From the NCBI GenBank assembly GCA_033064195.1, contig JARBJD010000187.1, forward strand, positions 82,082-146,081: a stretch of 64,000 nucleotides of DNA, in the 5' to 3' direction. This document shows positions 24,340 to 36,494 of the stretch, piece after piece (within the stretch, counting starts at the first letter, position 1; the number at the start of each line of letters is the position of its first letter). The notes below the pieces were generated by a model that was given only the letters and a program-made list of their open reading frames with translations, did not search any database and had not been told where the DNA came from. A program made the translations under genes and the position numbers. The DNA comes from Blattamonas nauphoetae (taxonomy: Eukaryota > Preaxostyla > Oxymonadida).

Positions 24340-25296
24340 CTAAATGAAAGGTTACCTTACACTATGGAGCGTCGGTCAAAATCATTTTTTGTGTAATTAT
24401 CAGTTACAAGCCCTCAAGACGGATGAAGGCAAAATTATGCCGATTTTGTCATGATCGCGCTCGAGAGAGCACTTTTTTGAAAGTCGTCTTTTGTCACATT
24501 TTTTGAACCAAAAAGCGTCAGAAAATCAAGAGGTCGTGTGAAATGACAAAAAAGAGCGTTGATGTGAATGACAGCAACAAGATATGCATGAATTGTAGAA
24601 ACAGACAAAAAAGTTCGGAATGTCTTGTTCATTCTATTTGATAGAGGTCGTCTTGAAAATTGCTGGCAGTGTCCAAACAATGTTTTTTGTGATAAATAGT
24701 GAACGAACGCTGGCTTTGAGGGGTAGTGGAGCAGATGGAGGATGATCGAAGAATGTCAGTGAATTTTGGTTGAAGACGAGAAGAAATGGCTGAAAACAGA
24801 GGGGTCGGTGAGCGGAAAATGTCGAAAATATCCGATTGTGTAGATATGCAAGGATTTGTCCTGCTGCTTCGACTGATCTTTCGTATGTTAAAAAGTGGTT
24901 GAATATCTGAATGAAAGAACAAAAAACGAACCACAAACGGTGTGGTCCACTTCTACTTAACTGTCTAAGGCCGATTCAATGAAAGATTGGAACAATATAT
25001 GAATAATAATGAGTGTGGAGTCGCTTCAACGGGCAGTCTGGAAAAAATTGAGGAAAAAGAATGAATTGAAGAAATCAAACTGTCAACATGTTGATATCAT
25101 CTGTACATGGGATCTGCTTGGATTTCTTGATGATCCTCGATGTAGAGACGAAGTTGCGACGCGGGTAACATTTCATTCAGAGTGACCCAGCTACGTGAGA
25201 TGGAAAAGATAACTGTCTGCCCTCATTTTCGTTTCATTCTCTATTTTCCCTCCATTTATGATTTTAGTGCGAATCGAACTCGTCTTCACAGAATCT
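24340..25296. other. Non-coding stretch
   Basis: AT-rich sequence with scattered short ORFs that show no domain, no codon-like pattern and no splice structure. I see no RNA gene or repeat in it. It ends at the target-site duplication of the fold-back element. Confidence 0.5.
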
Positions 25297-25304
25297 TTCT
25301 GACG

Positions 25305-26207
25305 CAGGGCGAGCCCAACCACTGTCCCAACCATAATTCGTGTTTTTTCGATCGATTCTCCAAGTTCTAATCATCATCTTGTTCTTTCTAAGCAAGCTCC
25401 TAAATCGTTCACAGAGATCATAAACGGCCTCTCATTGACTTTCAAGGTTTGATGATCTCCATTCATTCCACCTTTCGTTTTCACTTTTTTGCCTGATTTC
25501 AATCTCCGTTTGTTCACTTCGTTCACCTTTTCCATTATGATTTTCTTCAATCATTATCCATTTCTTCGTCACTTTTCAAATTTCATTCTTGAATTCTCAT
25601 TTTTCATTCGGTTATCACACGTCATTTTTGATGCGGTTCTCTCTCCTCAATATGACTTCCCTTGCCTTCCTCACGCTTTCTCTGATTACCAACATGACAT
25701 CCCGTTCTTTCTTACTCTTCTTTCCGTCCATATTCTCAGATACAATTCAGCAATCTGAACCACATCTCGAACGTTCACATCCATTTGTCATAGTCTCCTT
25801 AAAAACGCCTCAGAGTTTCCTAACCATTTTGTGAGGACGCTTGGCGATCTGTAGATGCAATTTCTGAATAATCATCGAAGAACAACACTGATTCTCAAAT
25901 GTACTCTAAAAGAGAGAATTCAAGAATGAAATTTGAAAAGTGACGAAGAAATGGATAATGATTGAAGAAAATCATAATGGAAAAGGTGAACGAAGTGAAC
26001 AAACGGAGATTGAAATCAGGCAAAAAAGTGAAAACGAAAGGTGGAATGAATGGAGATCATCAAACCTTGAAAGTCAATGAGAGGCCGTTTATGATCTCTG
26101 TGAACGATTTAGGAGCTTGCTTAGAAAGAACAAGATGATGATTAGAACTTGGAGAATCGATCGAAAAAACACGAATTATGGTTGGGACAGTGGTTGGGCT
26201 CGCCCTG
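25305..26207. mobile_element. hAT-like fold-back element, 294-bp perfect inverted repeats, 8-bp TSD
   Basis: Arms 25,305-25,598 and 25,914-26,207 appear perfectly complementary along their length (positions sum to 51,512), with a 315-bp loop. The element begins CAGGGCGAGCCC and ends with its complement. It is flanked by ttctgacg at 25,297-25,304 and again at 26,208-26,215. A CAGGG terminus plus an 8-bp duplication is the hallmark of hAT-superfamily insertions. There is no transposase, so it is non-autonomous. Each arm contains an exon-like frame (RASPTTVPTIIRVFSIDSPS ... FTEIINGLSLTFK followed by a gt donor), suggesting captured host sequence. Perfect arms imply recent origin or conversion. 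Confidence 0.88.
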
Positions 26208-26609
26208 TTCTGACGGGATGCGTACAAAGAGATTCGAGTACTATCTCTCATGAAAATACTGAAGTCTCAGTTCATCGTATGCCCCTCTCTTATTTTTATC
26301 TCGCTGATTTCCCTCAAATCTCATTACAAGGCCTTGGATCACAGGATCAGGGTTCCGTCAGACTCGATCAAACTGAACTGAAATACGAGATTGTGAAGAA
26401 GCCAGTTTGCTCCAACATCTATTGATTTTCTCATCTTTCACATCTTATCTTGATTTAGCAGAGATAGAACTCGTTTTCTTGAAGCATCTCTGAAAGGATG
26501 AAGAACAATGGAGAGATAGACCCTACCCATTCCCAGATAACATCCTTCTGAAGTACTCTCCTGTTTGTCGATAATTTTCTTCTTTATTTCCGAATAGATC
26601 TCATATTCA

Positions 26610-26860
26610 ATGCAAAACACCCACGATCACTTCGTCAACTCGATCGAGAGTGACGAACAGAGCATACACCCAAGAAGAAAGGAGGAAGAAAGTGAGGATG
26701 ATGAAAGAGATGAGCCAAAAGTCAAACAAAAACGAGAAAGAGTCGACAGAACCAAGAATGGAAGCGATAAAAAACATGAAGAGAGAGCGAGCAATGAAGA
26801 GAAAATAGTGAAGTGGAAGACGGAGGACATTTATGTGTGTACCTCATTTATTCTCATCAA
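26610..26860 (+). CDS. Possible exon of a low-complexity charged protein
   Basis: From ATG 26,610 the frame encodes an E/K/R/D-rich peptide (RRKEEESEDDERDEPKVKQKRERVDRTK in outline) and runs to a gtgtgtacc donor-like site at about 26,837. No domain was recognised and no downstream exon could be placed. Regions 26,216-26,600 and 26,890-27,590 show no supportable gene. Confidence 0.2.
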
Positions 26861-27603
26861 GACAAAACTGACTGTCACCCAGTGACTACCAAGGATCTAG
26901 TGAAAAGATAAACACACCACATCATCCTTTTGATCGGACTGGGGTTGACTAGAGGCGCAAACTCATCGTCGTATCGTTGAACAATGAAGCCTCTTTCCCG
27001 TCACTCCAATCTCCGTCGCCAGGCCCAGTTGTATTCAAGCATTGTTTGCTCACCGAACAAACCTTTCGGTTTGAGCCGCGTGACTTGCATGAATCTTCAG
27101 ATTCTGTCACTCCACTTGTCATAGAAACAACGGACTCGCCTTTTGCTGGTTCTCACTCCGACCATTAGTTCTCCCCATCGTCTGCCGCATTCACCCACTC
27201 CTCAAAAGTCATCTTTACTCCGAAGAACAAACAAGTCACATCATTGCTCACATAACAATCGTCACCAGCATCCAGTGTATTTGTGAGTCAATTCCACCCT
27301 CTACATCGGACGATTCGTGTTCCGTCAGAACCGAAACAAAAAGCGAAGGGAACAGCTCGTTGGATATCATCTCCACTCCAAATTCGATATTCACTCCCTC
27401 CTTCCCCCACTTTAATGCAACCATTTCCTCTTCAACACTCAAGGACGAAGCTCTGATCCAAAGAAAGAAACTCACCCCAACCTCGAACACGTTTGTCCCC
27501 CGTCTCGAAATTAACAATAATCAGAAAACGGTGAATCGTTTAACTTCAGTCCAAGTTCCTCATTCGCAATTGTTTCTTCTTTCTCGCGCTTTCTTCCACT
27601 CGT

Positions 27604-28394
27604 TCATGGCAAGTCGCAACTCGCCTAATATTCGTTGTTTGAATGCCCCTCTCGACACAACGGCCGACATCGACGTTGCTGCTGGGTTGATAGACAAGAA
27701 GCGCGTTCTGTCCGTTCTGCACTCGAATGTCACCAAAACTTTCTAGGAAGACTGCGCTTTCCGCCGCTTCACGATTGCGAGCCGCTGCCGATATTATCCA
27801 CCTTTCCGTTCCTCTCGATTCCAATCGAGCTTCTTTCTTGCGAGCCACTGCCGTTTCTGTCTCACTTTATGCTCGAAAAGGCTGAATGCCTCCTCCGCAC
27901 GGATCTCCTCTCCCAACTTTTCGACATTACCCAGTCTGACAACCCAGAGCTCGTGCTGTGTGTGACAGGCTCATTCCCGGCGTCCCTGTCCCTTTCCACG
28001 TCCGACATCGACGTAGTATTCGAATCCAAGGAGCAGTGGAAATACATCACACGCACAGCGTATCACCCGTGCCATCTTCCAGTCTTGGTTCGGTGAGACC
28101 TTCACTCCGCCCGAGCCAGTCACCGGCAGCCCTCTCCTCCTCCACGCGTCGATGATCCAGACCGGGCTCTCCTACCTCAACTCACCACACATCCGTTCGT
28201 GTCCGACGTGCGATGCTGGGATGTATCAACACAAGTGCAGCTGCGAGTGCAGGCTGGCTCCCAAGAATCAAAAGTCAGCCAACACACAGTTGTCTGTGCC
28301 AGAGCCGAACAACGACAACACGGATGCCATAACATTTAGCGATGATACCATCTTCACGCTTCACCGTCACGTGAAGAGCTTACTGCTGCAATGA
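27604..28394 (+). pseudogene. Nucleotidyltransferase-like relic
   Basis: A frame across 27,870-28,050 reads LVLCVTGSFPASLSLSTSDIDVVFES. This resembles the GS...SDIDxxV active-site signature of the DNA polymerase-beta nucleotidyltransferase fold, best known in Trf4/Cid1-type non-canonical poly(A) polymerases (GSFxTGLxLPTSDIDLVV). The frame then stops near 28,096. A different frame continues with RAIFQSWFGETFTPPEPVTGSPLLLHA, a Cys-rich CPTC...CSCEC segment, and a stop at 28,394. No intron fits the frame change. The relic is broken or a frameshifted gene; the remainder of a poly(A) polymerase is not seen. Confidence 0.4.
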
Positions 28395-28687
28395 GTGTGT
28401 TTTGATTGTTCTGTCTTCCTCACCCCCTCGAAACTTCGACTAATTCATTCTCATTTCTCGTATTTGTGTTATTTGTGGTCCGTTTTTGGTGTTCATTTCT
28501 TTCCAAACTTGATCGAACCTTCATAATTAAAAAACAAACCCTGTTCGAACAAAATTCACATTTTTCGCTTCTGACTGATCATAAACGAACGTAAAAACGC
28601 AATCTGAGGTGCTAAAACTGTGAAAAGCCTCATATCGCATCATCTTCAGATATTTTCAACAAAACCCTCTCATCGCCTAATTAAGCG

Positions 28688-28726
28688 CCAAAAACCAGTG
28701 TCCTATGATAGGACACGGGTTTTTGG
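28688..28726. repeat. 39-bp hairpin near the outer end of the left arm
   Basis: Two 19-nt arms around a single central base: ccaaaaaccagtgtcctat, g, then its complement with one mismatch (a against c). RNA or single-stranded DNA of this segment would fold almost completely. The same hairpin is perfect in the right arm. It sits 74 bp inside the palindrome edge. Confidence 0.85.
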
Positions 28727-29267
28727 AGGCGGACATGCCGACGCAAGGTAAGTTGTAACTGTTCTATCCGTCATGAACGACTCATCTGACACAAAATGAG
28801 CACTCCTCGGGATCACTGATTGTTATGATATATGTGACCTTGCCTCATCTTCACCGCCTTGGAAAGAGTAGATTCCCCCGATTCTTTGATTTTTTGACTT
28901 TTCAGTGAAGGGAACCGTGCAAATCATAAGATTATCCGATTCTTCAACAAAGTTTTCAAGACTCTCTCCCAACTCAATTCAACATCGAAATCTCACGGTT
29001 CACTGGAAACTGATTCAGTTTTTGTTTCAAATCAGGAGATGTTTCTTTTTCAATCACTTTACACAGATAGTTGATGACATTTCAGATCCCATTCATTGAA
29101 TCACCGAAACCAGCTCGTCGAAATTATGTCTCTCCAGAAGCTCTGTTCCAGACCGAAGAATCTGTTTCTACGACGTATATTTTTCCAATATTCTGTCCTT
29201 GGTTTCAGAATCATTCAAATCAGAGGGAAACGGTCTTTGGGCGTTAGGAGTCTCTTTCAAGAGTCGA

Positions 29268-29625
29268 TTATTGGTTATCAATCCACATCAGCTCATAGCG
29301 ATCAAGATTGAATCTCTTTGTGTCAGGTATTCTCATCATGTCTTCATTGCCTTCAGTCGATCTCACCATTGACCAAACAAGAATTCCCTTTCTGATCGCA
29401 GACGAAATTTGAATATATCTCAACACTACCCCGTCCAGAAGTTCGACGCCAACACATTTTTGTCCTTCCTTCGCAGAAATGCGATTCAGTGAGGAGTGAA
29501 CAGCCTCAGAAAGATTCGACATTGTCACTCGTCGATGAAGCAAAGCGCTAGCTTGCTGAGCAGTTTCCAAAGGATTCTGAAAAGAAGAAGCTAGGGGTTA
29601 CGTTGTCAGTTTGTGAAATGATCAT
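29268..29625 (-). CDS. Small unknown gene, left-arm copy (frame altered by one base)
   Basis: Minus-strand copy of the gene at 49,482-49,838. The conserved part (from about 29,577 down) reads NPLETAQQASALLHRR, later KCVGVELLDGVVLRYIQISSAI, and ends YELMWIDNQ. The left arm has gaaaagaag where the right has gaaagaag. If translation starts at the shared upstream ATG this is a frameshift; if the region is an intron ending ttttcag/tttcag it is neutral. No family was recognised. An antisense frame (29,603-30,052) overlaps the upstream side and contains CERCLDLNCFSRP, but is not supported as a gene. Confidence 0.35.
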
Positions 29626-30464
29626 CGATTACAGCTGCGAAAGGTGCCTCGATTTGAACTGCTTCTCTCGCCCATCCTCAGCCGCAGAAATGCTTCCTGA
29701 TCGTTTCTGGAAGATTATTGCAGCGACTAAACCCAAAATTCAGAAACAACCAACAAATTCCAACACTGAGAAACGGCAATCTCCACGCCACGTCGCAACT
29801 TCGCAGATCCCTCCAGACACACACGACGACAACGACGAGATGGACGAAAACGTGTTCCCCTCACCGTTGTCGGTGCAGAGGTACTCGCCACAATTGCATC
29901 CCGGATGGGAAAGCGGGTATCCTAAAAGATACCGTCAGTGTGAAGAAGAGATTTGGAAAAACCAGCAAGCCAGCCTCTTCCTGTTCAGCCCACGCCGCCA
30001 AACACTGCAAAGACTCCATCAAGCGCAGAGACACTCCACTTGCTCCTCGTAACTTCCAACATCGTTGCCATCCACAGCTCATTTCCATATTCGACTATCA
30101 TTGAGCAATCATGATCTTTATTGACATAAAAAAGAGAGTCTGATACCAAAACAAGAGTGAATAAGATGAAAAAGATGAAAAGGTAATCCACAATGGTGTG
30201 ACAAGAGTTGAGATGTTGATCAGACCCAAAGGGAACAGTGAAAACAGTGAGTGACTACTGACACGGCTTTTTGCCATGTCACCCATGAAAACTCATGTAA
30301 AAAACCGAGTTTGTGTTTCTCATGATCTCGTTTACAGAGTATTCACTTCCAGAGAATGAAAGAGTGAGATTGATCGGCCCTTTGTTTTCGAAACAGGTCA
30401 GATCAAACAAATACCCTTTTGCCTCTGTGTCTCTTCTTTCTTCCTTTTCGCTCACTGTGCCCGC

Positions 30465-33400
30465 ATGGGAAACACAATAAACGAACGCCTGCAGGAGAAC
30501 CGTCCCGAACCCTATGTGCTTAGTGACGATGAGCTCATCACTCTTTTAAGACGTCTCCAAATCATCGTTGATTCTTGTGTCGGAGTTTTGCACCGCAATG
30601 ACTTTCTGGATTTTGATCGTGACCTTGATAATGACAAACTTCGCAACCTTTCACGTTTCCTCTATCTCTCATTCCCCACCATTCGGGACAAACGAAATGA
30701 ACTCGCGGCTTTGAAACCTTACCTCTTCCGGTCCGCTATACTCTCCATCTTTGGGCATATAGTAGTGAATGCAATGACGTACATCAAGCGGGGCACTTTG
30801 AATACCGGTAAGGAAGCAAAAGAGTCTGACACCTCACGAAAACCATTCCTTCATGTGGTCACTGGTACGCCTGGAATCGGAAAATCGGCAAGTCGATATC
30901 CGTTCATCACGTTGCTGATGGGTTTCGGAGTCGAGGTGTGTTTTTATCAGAAGTTCAGTTCCATCTAGGCCATCACAACGAAGAGATCTGGTGAATGTGC
31001 ATTTCTGTTTGAACGAAAGAGCAAATCAAAGGCTGGCATCGCGACAATAACCACAAAGGGTCCATACAGGGAGGATATTGAACATTATATCCAAAGCTAC
31101 TTGAATTATTACAACGTGTATAAGTATCCATTGGATCAAGGAACAAAACCAAACGACTCATCCACAGGTGGAGACATCTACTTTCCGGCAGGACTTGAGA
31201 AGGACCAAGTTCTTATGGGACAACTCATCGTCCCGAGTGTGGAATACTTCCCTCGTTTCCTCCATCTCGTGTTCGGGGGGACAAACTATGACTTTAAAAA
31301 GCCAGAAGAAATACAAGAAGACATCACTATTACGGCACAGTCAGTTCTCAAGAAGGGCTCAGAGATTGCTAAAGACTCCGTCTTACACGTAGTCTCTCAG
31401 ACTCTGATGAAACCGATGAAATTACGCGATACTACAACTCTTGGAAAACATTCAATTCTCTGTTCAGGGTCAGAACTCCTTGAAGAGTCGAAAGAACCAA
31501 CAAAAGTCGAGTCAGGATCGATTTATCTTCACCACGATATGGTCTTGGAAGCCAACTCAGTCATTGCTACTGGTTCGGTTCTGGTGCATCAAGGAAAGAC
31601 GCCAATCAAACGCTCTTTCTCAGAAACTCAAATTCTCGAAGATGACATCACAATCGGTCCAGGTTCGATAATCAAAGCTACATCGAACATTCTTCCTGAT
31701 TCGTCTCTCGTTCATGGGTACTCCGTCCAGAACAAACTCGAAAACACAAAATGGCATATCATTGATGAGTTTGTGTTCTTTTTCGTCATCGTTCTCAGTC
31801 TCACAATCGCAAGCGAAACTGGCCTCCCAGAAACAAACCATTGTGTCCTCTTCACTTCGCCAAATGAAGAGAGGTGGCACAAAACGAACGAAGATGGGAG
31901 AAGCATGCATTATTTCATCGCTGAATATGTTGTCCCAAAGTATTCGCTTCAAGAGGAAGCAGCATTCCTCAACGCGATAGGTCAAGATGCAGTGCTTCAG
32001 GAAACCCATCTGGCAGAACTTGAAAAAGGGGCACAATTGTTTTCGTTCATCCCACGCTTCATCTTGGACCCGGACTGTTCTAAAAGCGCGTTCGAATTAG
32101 TTCACACAAAGGATCCAAAGAAACTAACTGAGCTTGAAAGAGAAAAAATCTTTGGGTCATATGTCTCGCACAAACTCGTTCACTTCTCGTGTCCGCAATA
32201 TGACTGCCACAATTGGTTCGTCCAATTTGCAACAGACAACGCTCGACAATTTGTCTTGGATATGTTCAATCTCCACAGTACGAGTACGTACCATACTTTC
32301 CTCACATCGATGACAGACAATGTTGAGTTGAACCAAAAAAAGGGAGCCATCTTCCACAACTTTGTGTTGGATGCCATCGACGGCGGGTTCTACATCGACT
32401 CTCCGACCCGACTCGTCTCCGAAATACCTCTCCGTTGTCCTTCCTTCCATCTCCCAACGATCCTTGGGGAATCAAACATCTATCTCCGAAGCTCGACAAA
32501 CATCCGTCGTGCGTATCTTCCGGATATCTCTCGCATCGATCCAGACAGTCTCTCCCCGTTTCTAAACAAATACAACATCCTCTTCGAAAATCCGATGGAC
32601 CCATGTTTGTCGTTCTTCACCAATCACCGCGATCTGTCTGATTTGATGGATGCTCAAACTTCTGAATCTGTACCGCCCGTAGCAGGAATGGCAACCCGTT
32701 CCAACAGACAGATGATCACACCAACTCCCAACTCACCTCTCAATTCCTCAGATTCCACATCATCAGCCTCTTCTCTCCGTTCCGAAGCAGAGTTCTCGAC
32801 CCCTCTCTCCTCTTCCGAAGCAGAGTTCTCGACCTCTCTCTCCTCTTCCGAACCAGGGTCTCCAGATTTTTTCTCCTCTTCCGAAGCAGAGTTCTCGACC
32901 TCTCTCTCCTCTTCCGAAGCAGAGCCTCCAGACACTTCACTCAATTCCGAAGCAGAGTCTCCCGACGCCAAATGTTTCACTTATTCTCTGAATCCATTGG
33001 GGGCTAACAACGCTGGTTTTGACTCTATTATTCTTTTCTTCAAGGTTCACATGGATAAAACGACAATGATCGTCGATGCACTGTCTGTTATCTTCATCCA
33101 ATCAACCCTCGCACCAACACATAAAATCAGTCCATCTGGATCGAATTTAATGTTCCTATGGCTTCATCTGTTCTCCGACATCTACAATCTCAGCCCAAGT
33201 GTCATCTTCCCATTTCTCTTCTTTGTGAAGAGCCCATTCGTCGAAAAATTCTCCAAGGATGGTGACAACACAACAGAATTCTTCATGGATGAAAAAAACA
33301 TTTGGGTTATGAATGGATACGCAAAAACTGTGGACGAAGTGACAGTGAAATGCACTGGACGCTTGATTCTGGATTCTAACATCTCGCTGATACCGAACAC

Positions 33401-36400
33401 AAATCCATATTACTACAGGTGCTGCTTTTGTGGTCTGCTCTTGAAAGAAAATTTCATGAATCATAACTGCGATAGACTCCGCACAGGAATCACGGCCCAA
33501 ACGTCAGCGCACTTCATCTCTTCACCATGGAAGACATATGCTTCAGAAATGGGGCAAGTCGGGGTTTATGATCGTCTCAACCCACACGAACACTGGGCGC
33601 TGTTGCCTGGAGCCCGATCGGTGACGAATGTTGCCTTTCATCTAGCGATGGAAAGAGAACAAGGCCCCTGTCTTGTCCACTGCAGTCTCGCAAACTGTGG
33701 TCGTCGGGAGATGACGTTGAACTATCCAACAGTTGGATTCATCCCAAACTCTCGGAGCGGCCGCACCAACATAGACCCATTCGATATTATTCTAATCAAA
33801 CCAACGAAGGATAGGAGCAATCTCTTCCCTCTTGCCAACGTCTCATCAGAACCCGAGCCATACACGAGCTTATTTCGTGTTGATCACTATGGGCCAATTC
33901 TCGATCTTTTTTCGTACTTCCCACGACCAAATGTCGCGACGACTGTGCGCCATATTGTGGATTACCCACTCGTCCAAACAGATATCCCAAGACATGACAG
34001 TGGAGCCCGTGGAAACCAAACAGCCAACGAAAGACATGACAGTGGAGCCCGTGGAAACCAAACAGCCAACGAAAGCGCTGGACGCAATGAAGATCCGGAA
34101 GCTGCTCCTGCTGAAGTCAATTATTCAGAATATCGTATGTATGCATTGTTGAGCATGATAAGACTGTGGGGAAAGAAGAAAGCGATTGGGTTCACAAAGA
34201 TAGGAGAAACATCATATGTCTGTGAAGTGGACGACTTACAGCCATCAAACAAAGATGTGGTCAAGCTGTGTGAGGACAAATCCATTCCTCTGCCTCAACT
34301 GTATGTTCCGATGGACTGTCTGAACAGATTGCCTGTCAGCCTGTATGGCACACGCACACTCGTTCCTTTTGAGATCAAATGCCTCCTCGCTGGAGATTCC
34401 TTAGGAGATACATCCGATACGGAATACTTCTCCATAAAGAAACATCTCGAATGTGGACTGCAAATGTCATTAAACACTCTGAAGAAACTTGCTGGTGATG
34501 ACATCAACAAGAAACACCTCCTCACGAAATGCCTGAATCGTTTGCATTCTCTTCTAAAGAACATGGCACAGATCAGCATGAGTGATTTCCAGATGCTGGT
34601 GTCGTATGTGAATGGGTTGCCTCTCATCATTGCAGACATCCTGCAGTTATGCATAGATTATCTCTCTTGTTACGATCAACTCACTCCTCGTCAGCTGGAT
34701 TTCTTGATATGTTATCTCAAGAACCCCATCACACGCAAGAAGGAGATTATCAACGATCTAGCATCGTCAAATCCAGAAAAGAGGTTGCCCACTTGGAGTG
34801 ATTTACAAGTCTTACAAAATCGAGCATCAAAATCACTTAAATATTTTTCCACAGACAGATCTTCATTCATTGGAAGTCTCGATGAGGAACCGACATTCGA
34901 CGACTCGACTCTGCAAGAGATTAATGGTCTTTCACAGATTATTTCCAAAAAAGAACGTGGTAAACACAACCAAAACGTCCTTCTCGCGGAACTGGAATCA
35001 AAGAACCGACAAATCCAAATCAATCTCGATTTCATGGAAATTCTACTCAAGAATGGCATGACCATTGTGAAAAAACAGCTTCAGCTTTTTGTTGATCATG
35101 TGATTAAAGAAAAGCCATCAACGGATTTTACCGACGAAGATAAAGCAGTCCTGCTCGATCGGTTTCGAACAAACCCATTGTTGTATCCATGGCATCACTG
35201 TAAGCTGATTCCTTTTTTCACAGATGCTTCGCATATTCAGACACAGAAACCGTTTCTAATCAAAACACTCTCCTCCAAAGATCGCGAACTCCAACCACAT
35301 GAAACAGATTTACTGGTGGCATTTTTGACGATCCAAACTCCACTCAAAGATGAAGAAACCAAACGTCTGATATCTTTAGTGAATGACAGCAAGCTCAAAA
35401 ATCAGGATAGGCTCAAAAATCGGGACAGGCTCAAAAATGAGGGCAAGCTCGAAAATGAGGACAAGCCGTTGCTGATCAATCTGATTACTGGAGAACTAAA
35501 ATCAGGAGCAACAACGTACCACCGTCTGTCAAATACCAGTATCAAGAACTACGACAAAAAATGGAATGACGCAATGAGCAATCTTGAATCGAATGAGCTT
35601 CAGAAATTGGACAGAAACTTTCTGTGTGAATGTCTGAATAAGCAGAAACCATTGAACGATTACAAAATGAAAGAACTGTCATTAATCGTCGATCGCACCA
35701 CTTTATCAGCCTGTTCTGAAAGGAATACACTCAAGTCAATGATCACTGGGAAGCCACTATTCTCGTGTTCAGATCGACAAACGTTTGTCTGTTACTATCT
35801 CCGCCTTCGGGAATCGGGTCTGGACAAACCTGGCCGAGAAAGCGAACGCGAACAGGTGAACAAGGAACTTGCACGATCTGATCAAACAATTGCCATCAAA
35901 TGTGTCTTTTATCCTCTCCTCTCTGCAGAACGAGACCTGAGGTTGCTGTTCAGTCTTCTCAGAGGAACAGGACGTGCTAATGAACGACGACGAGAAGAAC
36001 TCATCACAAAGATGAGCCGAACTCGAGAATCAATCCTTCTGACAATGAAAGACCGGTTTAAACGTCTTGGAAGGGATCATTTGTTTTCCTGGAATGATCT
36101 CGCTTCTCTTCTATGTTGTCCGAATGGCAGCGAATCGAAATATCTGATCGGCATTCAATCATTGGTGGCTGCAAAAATAGTCCCAAAAGGCAAAGCTGTG
36201 ACAATAACCGATTTGCCAAGCCGTGCTCAGCCCACCATAACCAAGGACACCACCCGTGGTGTGTCAGAAACCATAACTCGTGACGCCAAGAGAGTCTTAC
36301 GTGTGACTAAAACTAATCTCGAAGGTATGTCAACGCCTTTGCCTCTTAAAAGGGTACAAAGCACCCCGACAAAACAAATCACTGATAAACGCCAAAGGCA

Positions 36401-36422
36401 TCATTCCGGGAGGGGACATTAA
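30465..36422 (+). CDS. RHS/Crinkler-like P-loop NTPase, left-arm copy, 1,964 residues
   Basis: Exons 30,465-30,935, 30,969-31,768 and 31,799-36,422. The introns are 33 nt (30,936-30,968, its terminal tag is an in-frame stop if unspliced) and 30 nt (31,769-31,798, stop-free and frame-neutral). Both sit at the same positions as in the 14.6-kb paralogue. Walker A VVTGTPGIGKS is at residues about 128-138, and Walker B-like WHIIDD is formed across intron 2. Further on come a serine-rich repeat block (SEAEFSTSLSS units, 32.77-32.97 kb), a CxxC..HxxxC zinc-like motif (33.42 kb), a 14-residue tandem repeat (33.99 kb, two units), a charged KNxDRL repeat (35.4 kb) and a basic C-terminus. The last third is helical and unrecognised. 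The role is unknown; the family resemblance is to RHS/Crinkler ATPases. Confidence 0.85.
33990..34073 (+). repeat. 42-bp coding minisatellite, two units (left arm)
   Basis: Two direct copies of a 42-bp unit encoding RHDSGARGNQTANE within the NTPase gene. The unit length is a multiple of three, so copy-number change keeps the frame. The orthologous site of the right arm has eight units. Confidence 0.93.
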
Positions 36423-36494
36423 ACATCCAAACGAACATTTTCTTTTTTTCTCATTCACTTCACTGAGAGGTCATCGTTCGTTGTCAGATATTCG

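Noticed and set aside
23832-24347. 171-codon plus-strand frame rich in R/T/E/H.
   Set aside because: It is antisense to the Cys-rich and membrane frames, which have better coding character; shadow ORF.
29603-30052. 149-codon frame with CERCLDLNCFSRP in the left arm (mirror at 49,055-49,504).
   Set aside because: It overlaps antisense to the small gene region, shows no domain, and composition varies between frames. Insufficient to call.
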